A DNA stretch of 64,000 nt from Owenia fusiformis (lineage: Eukaryota > Annelida > Polychaeta > Sabellida > Oweniidae). Of this stretch, positions 22,447 to 64,000 are shown one piece after another (position 1 is the first letter of the stretch; every line of letters begins with the position of its first letter). The position numbers and the translations under genes are program-made. The notes beneath the pieces were generated by a model, which worked only from the letters and a program-made list of their open reading frames with translations, ran no database searches and was not told the DNA's origin. The DNA lies in NCBI GenBank assembly GCA_903813345.2, contig CAIIXF020000012.1, positions 10,128,432 through 10,192,431 of the forward strand. The letters run 5' to 3'.

Positions 22447-23280
22447 TTCACTGCTTGAACTTCAAACATAAAATGACACTGTTTCTTGGATCATAGATTT
22501 AGTTTTTAGAATCTGAAAGACCAGTGAAATGCAGCTTGATAAATGTATATTACTATGGGAAAACCAAGGCTTTCTCCAATTCTTGGAGGTTTTAATAATA
22601 AATACTCTCTGGTGGATTCATCATCTGGAATCTCAGATATACTCACTCGGGAAGGTACATTAAATGTTGAATGTCACCAGAAATCTAACATATAATCTTC
22701 ATATGTGAAAGAGTGTAATTTGTTCACCCCTGTGTTCATGATATGGTACATCCACATGAACTCTTGTAAGGTCCAAATCTAGGTTTCTATTGATGTGACC
22801 ATGATTGATAATTAATAAACATGACTCCCTGACTTTGTCAATGAGGCATGTAGAAAATCTCTTGAATTTCCCAATTTTTCAATTTTATAGCTAAGTGGTG
22901 AAAGCAGGCAAATCCTAGACCTCTGAGATTTTTAATTGGGGCTGTACCACTTATGTGCCTCATGGCATAAGTTGCAAACAGTTACCTGGATTTTTTATTT
23001 TCTGAACTTTCATCATTAAATTATGGCTAGAATTTGAGTAAGAACAAAAAAGAAATGTGGTTATAATGCAACAATAAAATATGGCTTATCATTTTTGCAC
23101 TCCCTAGCTTAATAACTAAAATAAATATAATTATGGTTATATATTTCCCACACTGTCACATCCCTAAGGTACACCCTTTGCCTAAATTGCCATGTGTTTT
23201 CAACTGTTACATTTGTGCCTTTTCACAAATCTTACTAACAGTTACTAGGCAAGACACACATTGTAGCAATCCTAAACTGT
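22447..23280. promoter_or_regulatory. Divergent intergenic region of the transposon
   Basis: 834 bp of AT-rich DNA between the two outward-facing ORFs. Any promoters for both genes should lie here, unless upstream exons of the transposase are hidden in it. I saw no clear core-promoter motif. Confidence 0.4.
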
Positions 23281-24918
23281 ATGATGGCAAGTAAAGCTAA
23301 GAAAAAGAAGGAATATAGAGAAAAGCATGGGCGTTCCTCAAGATTCTCAATTGAATGTGCAGGAGGTCAAGAGAAGAAGGAAACTTTGCTTGGAAAAACG
23401 AGTAAAATAAAGAAGTTTTTACACCTGAATGGCAATGTAGATGCCATAGAAATAGCATTAGACTATTGGCTAACACACAATATGCCATCTGCAAGTAGCA
23501 ACACACATACTTCAGCATCATCTGAAGGCAATCTTGAGCCAGAGTCTTGGTACACACCACTAGAGAGACATGAAACTGAGCAACCAATATTTTTTACAAC
23601 TGAAAAAACTGTCAAAAAACTTGTAAGTTTAGTTGAACATCATAGCAGAATATGTCAAGCGGAACTTCAGTTGCAAGAAGTAGTATTACATGGACATGCA
23701 GCAACAATTGCATTTAAATGCCAGGTCAGCGAACATTATGTAAGATGGCCTTCCTCACCCCACTTACCAAATAGCGAGGCTTACGTCAATCTTCGTTTTT
23801 TCTTTGGACAGTTGACAAGTGGGCTACTGCCTTCACAATATGAGAATGTTGTTAAAGCAGTCGGTATGGGCCATCTAGGTTGGAGAAAAGAGAAGACTTA
23901 TACAAATGAATTATCTTCTCATATCAGTGAAGCGATGAAAGAATCTTGCAAAGCTGCCTTAGATGAAGAAAAGGGGACGTATCCTGATGTCGAGGCAAAT
24001 GGTATCAATATCATGACGGATGCTCGACATGGTGGTAGAAGAAATGCGTTTGATTGTGATGTGATATGTTTGGGCCACAACAAACACAGAGTTATACGTT
24101 CTGAACATGTTTCAAAGGAAGATGAAATGTCATCTCAAAAGCATGAGGCATTGGGTACTAAACGGATGTATGAATTTTTTGATGCTGAACAAGTTAAAAT
24201 AAATATTCATGCCCATGACAACAACGGTACAATCAATAAAATAATCCGTGAGCACAGAGGACCTGGTGGCAAGGAAACTTTAAACCAGAATGACACATGG
24301 CATGCGGCAAAGTCATTCAGTCGTGAAATAAACAAAGTTTGTAAGGGGCCCAAATATAAAGATGGCGAGACGTGGCACTCGGAACTCATAGACAAACCCG
24401 ATGGGGCACGAAAAAGAGCACAGCAAGTTATTCGAAACTGTGATAAGAATCCGAATACAATCAGGATGAAACTAGAGCAAATTCCAAACCATTATAAGGA
24501 CAACCATTTAAATTGCGATGCCATATCAAGCTGTAAAACAAATATCAACTACAGATTAGAGAAAATTAGAATCACCTCACCCATTGCAGAACAATTATTA
24601 TTATCATCAATTAAAAAAACAGAAATTTATAGACACGCTGAACATTATACAGAAGCTATGGACACATTTTATGTTGAGAGCTTCAACAATACGTTGAATA
24701 TTTTCCATGATAAGCGTGTTGTCTTTAAAAAGCAACAATTCGAAATAAGAACTAATCTAGCTGTCGTCCACTGGAATGAAAATGTAGACCGTGATTATTC
24801 CAGCATTACTGAAATTGATGATCCACTGAATCCCTTCAAACAAAGAAAAGTTTTGAAGGACTACACAACTAATTACAAAAACAATATTTGGAACAAATGG
24901 ATGGATTCTATATTTTAA
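23281..24918 (+). CDS. DDE-type transposase-like protein (545 aa)
   Basis: One uninterrupted ORF. The N-terminus is strongly basic (KAKKKKEYREKHGR). A candidate acidic triad is D247 (in MTDARHGGRR), D313 (HAHDNN) or D338 (DTWHAAK), and E466 (VESFNN). The DTWHAAK and ES-N-N patterns are those of transposases of the Kolobok-like group that often pair with a P2X7-like ORF. Conserved Cys/His residues around 400-425 may form a zinc-binding insertion. No THAP domain is visible, so an N-terminal exon may be missing or the lineage may lack it. The frame is intact, and the gene ends 521 bp before the right element end. It is transcribed toward RTK gene A. Confidence 0.75.
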   Translation: MMASKAKKKKEYREKHGRSSRFSIECAGGQEKKETLLGKTSKIKKFLHLNGNVDAIEIALDYWLTHNMPSASSNTHTSASSEGNLEPESWYTPLERHETEQPIFFTTEKTVKKLVSLVEHHSRICQAELQLQEVVLHGHAATIAFKCQVSEHYVRWPSSPHLPNSEAYVNLRFFFGQLTSGLLPSQYENVVKAVGMGHLGWRKEKTYTNELSSHISEAMKESCKAALDEEKGTYPDVEANGINIMTDARHGGRRNAFDCDVICLGHNKHRVIRSEHVSKEDEMSSQKHEALGTKRMYEFFDAEQVKINIHAHDNNGTINKIIREHRGPGGKETLNQNDTWHAAKSFSREINKVCKGPKYKDGETWHSELIDKPDGARKRAQQVIRNCDKNPNTIRMKLEQIPNHYKDNHLNCDAISSCKTNINYRLEKIRITSPIAEQLLLSSIKKTEIYRHAEHYTEAMDTFYVESFNNTLNIFHDKRVVFKKQQFEIRTNLAVVHWNENVDRDYSSITEIDDPLNPFKQRKVLKDYTTNYKNNIWNKWMDSIF

Positions 24919-25443
24919 TTATACAATATACTTATACTTTACCACATTCCATAGATTATTTACAAGATTAATAACATATAAATACAACATGACTATGTGC
25001 ATGTAATTGGATTAACTATCACTGTTGGATATATAAAGATCACATCACTTGAAATGCCTCAGCCAGGATCATGGTAAGTTAATATCAATAATACTTCATT
25101 TACTGCAGATATTTTAGGCCATGTGCTTTTGTTGACCTCTAAATATGCACGGATCGCCTGTTGTGATTGGCTCATTTCAAAATAGGCTCCTCCTTCTCAG
25201 TTGTTCCAATATCAGAAATTAAACAGTAATAATTACAAAAGTAAATAATATCTTGGACTGGATTTAACATGTTTCAATGCCTCCTATATTCATAGATAAC
25301 TGTGACAATTTATAGAGTGATAGGGTTTCTATAACTAGAGAAAATGAGGAAAATGTCAGTGAGCTCAGATTTTGTCTAAATTTTGAATTCAGCCATGTTT
25401 TTTCAACTGATTCAGGCCTTTTATAGCGGGGGTGAGTCTTTAA

Positions 25444-25755
25444 GGCTACATCACGATTTCATTCATTTCAACTCCATTCATTGTTGCCGCATTCTCAGTT
25501 TCTCAACCAGGAAGTTTTATTTATTCTTTATGAAAAACGAACTGAGTCTTTATATGTGTGTGTCTTTGTAAACTCTTTTAACATTGCAATATAAACCGTG
25601 TTTACCAAAGTACCTAAGGTATTTTTAAAGTTCCAAATGGTCTATACGCAATGAAAACAAATGCATGCGTATTTTATATGCATTAACAAGATGTTAATAG
25701 TGGATTTGTGCTCGTGAAAAACGTCTTCAGTGATTAAAGGATTACGAGCATTAGG
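25444..25755 (+). promoter_or_regulatory. Proximal 5' flank of RTK gene A, conserved in gene B
   Basis: Immediately right of the transposon, about 310 bp aligns with 47290-47631 upstream of gene B (for example 'ctacatcacgatttcattca' and 'tctcaaccaggaagttt'). It should hold the 5' UTR and core promoter. In gene A the transposon has pushed everything further upstream away by 4 kb. Confidence 0.5.
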
Positions 25756-42430
<16,675 letters not shown>

Positions 42431-42882
42431 ATGATCTACCTTGTTGAATGTATCCCCTAGGCAAGAAGCTGTAACTGACATAACGTAAATGAAACTAGCT
42501 AGGGAACAGTGAAATTCACAATCGGAAAGAGTAGCTTTACTAGATTTTGAATCTTGGCTATGTATATAAAAAGAGAAGAGTGCTTAGGTGACTAGGGATA
42601 AAACACTGAAATAATGCCTCCGTCGCATTAATGTGACTCGGGCATTAATGTCCATGTTCTTGTTCCTCAAATATTTCTATATACTGATTATAATGACTTT
42701 AATGTATTTAACATGCTTATACATATATTTGGATATTTGATATAACAAAAGAAATATACATAAAAAAGACTCTCTACCACAGTTTCGAATCCCTCTTTGT
42801 TCGAACAATAACAGAAATGTGGCAGTAAGTCTTATATGTGTCTCTCAAAAACTAGTTATGAAATATGTAATTTATATTTGTA

Positions 42883-42888
42883 AATAAA
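42883..42888 (+). terminator. Poly(A) signal of RTK gene A
   Basis: AATAAA about 450 bases after the stop codon at 42428-42430. Another candidate is near 43010. Confidence 0.5.
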
Positions 42889-43272
42889 TGCATTTTGGGG
42901 GCATTTGCGTTCGACTGTATTTCGTATATACATATTGCAATCTTCATTAAAACTCCAGGATTTAGGATCCATTAGGTAATGGACCTGTGAAAATGAATGA
43001 ATAGTCATTAAATAAAAGGACAGTTTCCATTACTTCTAATCATAAATAACACCAGAATATTTTTACATTTCACAATCAACCGACTTGTTGGAACCAGTTT
43101 GATCTAGCCTAAACCGTGTTTTGTAAGTATCCATGGACTTTCAATAGACTTGAGCCAATGCATGAACCCTGACTATATATCTTTGTGAATACCTGTCACA
43201 GGCGTATGAACTGAACTCTGTCATGGTGATAACTGCTAGAAATTTGCAATGCAGAAACTATTTTTCCTTTAA

Positions 43273-43990
43273 AGGAGGAGGGAAATTAGCGCAACAGATT
43301 TTGGACAGTCATATGTTGGATTTTGGCCATTGTCTGAGGATTTACACAATTGCATATGTTAGGCAAATGCATTACCTTCAGGAAAATCACTTCTAGAGTT
43401 GATAAAATAATTTCGACTTTCTGACAGGGTAGATGCAAACGATTCACCTACATGTTTTTTTCTGAAATGTTTTCCTAATTTTCGACCCCTTCCATCCCTG
43501 CTTTTTTAATTTTTCTTGCATCTTTATGTTGCGTTTTGACACATAGTTAACCACTTTAAAGGAATAAGTGATTCCTTCGGGGGTTTTAAAGATACCCATT
43601 ATGGGTGACCAAACTTAGCTGAAAGCAATGATTTTTCCCTATTGGAAAGTAACATGGGAAATATTGTTTTCCACTTTATCTAAAAGGAATCATTTATTCG
43701 TTTTAAGGGATTAACTTTGTGTCAAAACGCAACATATTGATGCAAGAAAAATTAAAAGAGCAGGGATGGAAGGGATTGAAAATCAGGAAAACATTTCAGA
43801 TGAAACATGTGGGTGGGTTGTTTGCATCTACCCTGTCTCAAAGTCGAAATTATTTTATCATCTCTAGAAGTGATTTTCCTGGAGGTAATGCATTGGCCTA
43901 ACATATGCACCTGTTTAAATCCCCAGGAAATGGCCAAAATCAAACATATGACTTTCCAAAAGCTGTTGCGCTAATTTTCCTCCTCCTTTC
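43273..43990. mobile_element. ~720-bp foldback element
   Basis: Outer arms 'aaaggaggagggaaattagc' and 'gctaattttcctcctccttt'. Homology runs ~330 bp inward, with further paired motifs such as 'cagggtagatgcaaac' / 'gtttgcatctaccctg' and 'gcgttttgacaca' / 'tgtgtcaaaacgc'. The ORFs inside are products of the palindrome. Confidence 0.8.
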
Positions 43991-44107
43991 CCTCAAAATG
44001 ACCTTCAATTGTCTTTGAGTTGCCTTTCAACGACACCACTGGATTCTGAAACTTTGCAATTTTATGTAACTTTCTATGTGGAACAAATTGATAAAAAGTG
44101 TGTGTGT

Positions 44108-45171
44108 CTCAAAAACGCAACAAACAGAAAGATTGTTATACCACAAATTCAGTCATAATTACATCAATTTCATTTAATTTACAATGAAGCTACATGTCCC
44201 CTCTTTCCAATGATATGTCATTTATTCATATACGATCGTGGACCACTGAATAATCATTGTTTCTTGCCACATGGGTAAAATGCCCTTGTGCCAAGTTTTA
44301 AACATCTAAATTCAACTGATCCTTATTATGCAATCGGGTAAATCATTATTTAATTGTGGCTGAGGATTAACTTTTGATCACAAGACGTACATGACATACA
44401 TAACAGACTTAGATCTACTAAGAAAAAATGATTTCACTTAATGTATTTATCGGTATCCATGATCGTTTAGTTAACAGCACATCACACATGAAAAAAGAAT
44501 TGGAATCATTGAAACAGTTAGTCAGTTAAAGTTACTTTCTTTTTCTGTTATCTTATGAATGATTTTTCATGCTAACTACATTCTACAGTTCTATGCCCAT
44601 CATTTCTCTGCAAGTAGATATTGGTTCACCTCTTCATGTCACGCAAAGCATTTTGAAACATTTGTGGGTTCAGCAATCTCAGTATTAAATAGCCAGTGAA
44701 ACATTCTAAAATCCTTTGGGAACCTTATGGGCGGGATGGGGACCAAGCATACTTGTACATACAGACTGAACATACTACATGGTTTTTGTATTGTGTAAAT
44801 TCCTGTGTTATATTTTTAATATTTACTATGCCGCTTATGTTATTAAGTTAACAAATGCATACTTTTGTAATAATATCAATACCTAGGAATTATAAATAAT
44901 TTGAAATTGAAAAAAAAATTGTGGGTTCTGGCAGAGAGAAGCAACCTCATGGGTGATTTTCTGTTGTAGCGTACAATGTCTAAAGCTTGGGCCAGAGCAG
45001 ATTCTGGACCATTGTGCAAAAAGATTGATTATTCGGTGGACCGTAGTCACATATAAGTAAATGACATATCATTGGAAAGAAGAGACACGTGGCCTCATGG
45101 TTAACTAAATAGAATCAGTGTAGATCACTGGATTTGTGATTTCTCAATGTTTTTGTTTGTTGCGATTTTTA
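44108..45171. mobile_element. ~1.06-kb foldback element
   Basis: Outer pair 'aaaaacgcaacaaac' / 'gtttgttgcgattttt'. Subterminal pair 'ctctttccaatgatatgtca' and its near-complement around 45060-45085. No ORF of known type. Confidence 0.65.
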
Positions 45172-45257
45172 ACCCCCTGTATAACATGATACGATGGCAA
45201 TGTCACATATATATGATTTTATAGGGGGTACATACATATGAAACACCCTGTGCATGT

Positions 45258-47631
45258 AGAGTTCAATCTGTGTTTACAGAATGTATGGAGATGAATATAT
45301 TCATCTGACCAAAACTTTTTGACAAATCATGAAATTGAGTGACTATTGCAAGTTTTTATATACATGTAGGCTACAATTCAAGCCTGTGATGATGTGGCCC
45401 AATCAAATCATAAAAACAAGTGCTGACATCTATATAAACTCCCTGATAACAATAGACCGAAATTGATGACTGATGAATTTTTGAAAATCTTCATTCCCAT
45501 TTAAACCTATGCGAAATGGTGGGTTCGGGGCAAATCAGATTTTAGAATCTCTATGCTGTAAAAGATTCATAAAAAAATATTTTAACTTAGAAAATTGATT
45601 GTAGAACTTTTGCACGCGTAGTTTTTGGTCTACTTTCTGTACTTTCTATTTGGAGACCTATTACTTTTTTAAACCAAGTTTTTGTTAAGTAAAATGGAAA
45701 AGTTAGCAAATTCGCTTATCTGCTTAAACTTTTTTAAGATATTCTTATGACATGCGCCAAACTTCAACTACCAGTTCACATTAGTTTACATGGGAATGTC
45801 GATTTTCGTCATTTCATAATTTTGTCATCAATTTTCGACTTTCTGTATTTATTGAAAGAATTAGAAAACTTGGAGATACTGGAAATGATGTAAGTTTATA
45901 TTTTCAGCCCTAAAAGTAGTTTTTTCTTTACATATTAGGCCAATGTGAATTCATGTAGTTTTCTCACATAAACAATCGTTCTGGTACAATGTTTACTAAG
46001 TCCGTTACTTAGACTACATATCATCGTGTTACACTCACCTCCATAAGTTTGGCAACCTTTTTTCCCCATTGAACTACGTGTTAAAGCCTCTCTACTTTTG
46101 GATTTTTATTTACTTGACCGGCGATGAAATAACTTATAATATTAATGGAAACGTAACTTGACTTTATTCCCAATACCTCCAAATTTTCTCCATTTTTTTC
46201 CTCAATTACAATAGGTCGAAAATTGATGATAAATTTGATGAATTTTTGAAAATCGTCATTCCCATGTAATCCAAAGGGAAATGGAGGGTTCGGGGCAAAT
46301 CAGAAATCAGGATATCTTTTCAGTAAAAGATTCAGCAAAAAATATTTTCATATAGAAAATTGAATTGTCTAACTTTTATGAACACTAAGTGTTTAGTTTA
46401 TTTGATGAATATTAAAGTTACAGCGCTTCAAAGTCATTTTTGAAAATAATTTTTCGCCTCCTGTGTTATTTCAATTAGAGAGGTTTTTTGAAAAACAATT
46501 TTGACTTTAAAGCCTTATAACTTTCTTGAACCTGAAGAAACATATCAATTTTTTGTTAAATAAAGTTAGCAAATTCAATTACCTGCCTAACTCGTATTTT
46601 TTGCAAGGACTCGGATGAATGGATATTCTGCCATATGACTTGCGGCAAACCTACCATTTCCCATTGGTTAACATGGGAATGTCGATTTTCAAAAATTCAT
46701 CAAATTTATCATCAATTTTCGACCTATTGTAATTGAGGAAAAAATTGAGAAAATTTGGAGGTATTGGAATTAAAGTCAAATTACGTTTCCATTAATAGTA
46801 GAACTATTTTCATCGCAGGTTAAGTAAATAAAAATTCAAAGGTAAAGAGGCTTTAACACGTAGTTCAATGGGGGAAAAAAGGTTGCCAAACTTATGGAGG
46901 GGAGTGTACATGCCATTAATAGTAGCTAGTTTTTTATGATACATATTTTAAACAAACTCGTTTCCTAAGATATTTTGGAGTTTTGTATGCGCGCGATACA
47001 CATTACTGTATTGATTCATATACTCTCCATTCACGGTGACGTTGTGAAAAATCGCTACCTTAAGGTCTCTAATGTTTCTTGAATACATCTTTCAAGATCG
47101 GGCCTCGCTGAGCTTATAGAAATAGTTGAAATACCCAAAGGGGATACCTGAGTGACGGGGAGGGGGTATTTCGCATTGTCTCTTTATATTCCCTCTGGCA
47201 CTTGTGCAGTCATATCAAATGAACCAAAATGTTTGTTGTTATCTATACTACCGAAGCAACGTAACGTTTGAAGAAACGTTCTTTTCATTTGGGCTACATC
47301 ACGATTTCATTCATTTCAACTCCATTCGTCGTTGTCGCATTCTCAGTTTCTCAACCAGGAAGTTTAAATTATTCTTTACGAAAAACTTAGAAACAAACTG
47401 AGCCTTTATGCTTATGTGCCTTTGTAAACTCTTTTTACAATATAATAGAGACCATGTTTACCAAAGTACGTGGGGTATTTTAAAAGTTCCAAAGGGTCAA
47501 TGAAAACCAATGCATACGAGTTTTAAATGCATTAACAAGATATTTTATGTGAACACATAACATAAATAATGGATTTGTGCTCGTGGAAAAAAACGTTTTA
47601 GTGATTAGGGGTTAAGAACATTAGATATCAC
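45258..47631. repeat. Upstream arm of the RTK tandem duplication (gene B side)
   Basis: Homologous to 18635-21420 plus 25444-25755 of the gene A side, minus the transposons at 20884-21277 and 21423-25439. It preserves empty sites for both. It carries its own insertion at 46032-46906. Confidence 0.75.
46032..46906. mobile_element. 875-bp TA-inserting element with ~220-bp inverted repeats
   Basis: Ends CACTCACCTCCATAAGTTTG and CTTATGGAGGGGAGTG, flanked by TA at 46030-46031 and 46907-46908. It is the same family as 40076-40319. Its interior resembles flanking DNA at 45440-45890, so older family members lie beside it. No transposase. Confidence 0.85.
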
Positions 47632-63871
<16,240 letters not shown>

Positions 63872-64000
63872 GTCAGAAGATAAATACATTTTTTATTGTA
63901 ATATTGATAAGATTTAGAGCTAAAGTATAGACATTGGAGAATTTACATCATTCGAATAAATCACTCGTCCAAAATGAACACATCTCATCCGAAAACCTCT

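Larger units (their letters stand above)
21423..25439. mobile_element. 4.0-kb TTAA-inserting DNA transposon with two divergent ORFs
   Basis: TTAA occurs at 21419-21422 and 25440-25443. The ends AGACACA and TGAGTCT form a short imperfect inverted repeat (AGACWCA). A further inverted 13-mer TGAGCCAATCACA lies subterminally (about 21500 and its complement near 25165). The flank of paralog B (about 47283-47300, 'cttttcatttgggctacatc') is continuous where A has the insert, giving an empty site. The element encodes a transposase-like ORF and a companion ORF. The TTAA target and the divergent two-ORF layout lead me to call it Kolobok-like; superfamily assignment is an inference. Confidence 0.82.
42889..45257. 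other. Spacer between RTK genes A and B
   Basis: No gene is seen. It is occupied largely by two foldback elements, annotated separately. Confidence 0.5.

Noticed and set aside
43719-43901. Short ORFs at 43719-43943 on both strands
   Set aside because: Both lie in one arm of a foldback element.

Overview
The window is eukaryotic and animal. Genes are split by GT-AG introns (one looks like GC-AG), coding exons encode metazoan modules (C2H2 zinc fingers, EGF, fibronectin III, PAN, galactose-binding and receptor tyrosine kinase domains), and the AT-rich non-coding DNA is full of short inverted-repeat transposons. The domain mix and many mobile repeats suggest a marine invertebrate, but the sequence alone does not fix the phylum. 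All exon models below were built by hand from reading frame, splice signals and phase. None is supported by transcripts.

Left third (1-17.6 kb). A seven-exon minus-strand gene (10597 down to 159) encodes a predicted 456-residue zinc-finger and coiled-coil protein. Three of its exon-end/5' splice-site boundaries have been tandemly duplicated inside the following intron, one of them into a 17-copy, 106-bp array. About 160 bp away and divergent lies a candidate plus-strand first exon at 10755. It may lead to the 5' exon of a 772-residue multi-C2H2 zinc-finger gene encoded in one uninterrupted ORF (15238-17556). The introns and spacers hold a hAT-type element, a composite inverted-repeat element and several hairpins.

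Middle (17.6-25.4 kb). This is mostly transposable elements. A 4.0-kb element bounded by TTAA duplications (21423-25439) carries two divergent ORFs: a 545-residue DDE-type transposase-like protein and a 232-residue protein with a P2X7-C-terminus-like ending. A 394-bp element with 5-bp target duplications lies just to its left.

Right (25.7-64 kb). Two tandem paralogous receptor tyrosine kinase genes, A and B, are on the plus strand. Gene A (25756-42430) reconstructs as 26 exons with unbroken phase, 3750 coding bases and 1249 residues. Its order is signal peptide, galactose-binding (fucolectin-like) domain interrupted by a PAN/apple exon, three EGF-like modules, three FN3 domains, a membrane-proximal region, one transmembrane helix and a complete tyrosine kinase. 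Gene B (47632 to at least 63871) has the same plan. It has lost the exons for the membrane-proximal module, has a damaged third FN3 domain, and diverges from A at the donor of the third-last kinase exon, so its product is shorter, altered or non-functional. The duplication extends upstream to about 18.6 kb / 45.26 kb. Because the paralogs share introns and flanks, each serves as an empty-site control for transposons in the other, which allowed exact target-site duplications to be read for several insertions.
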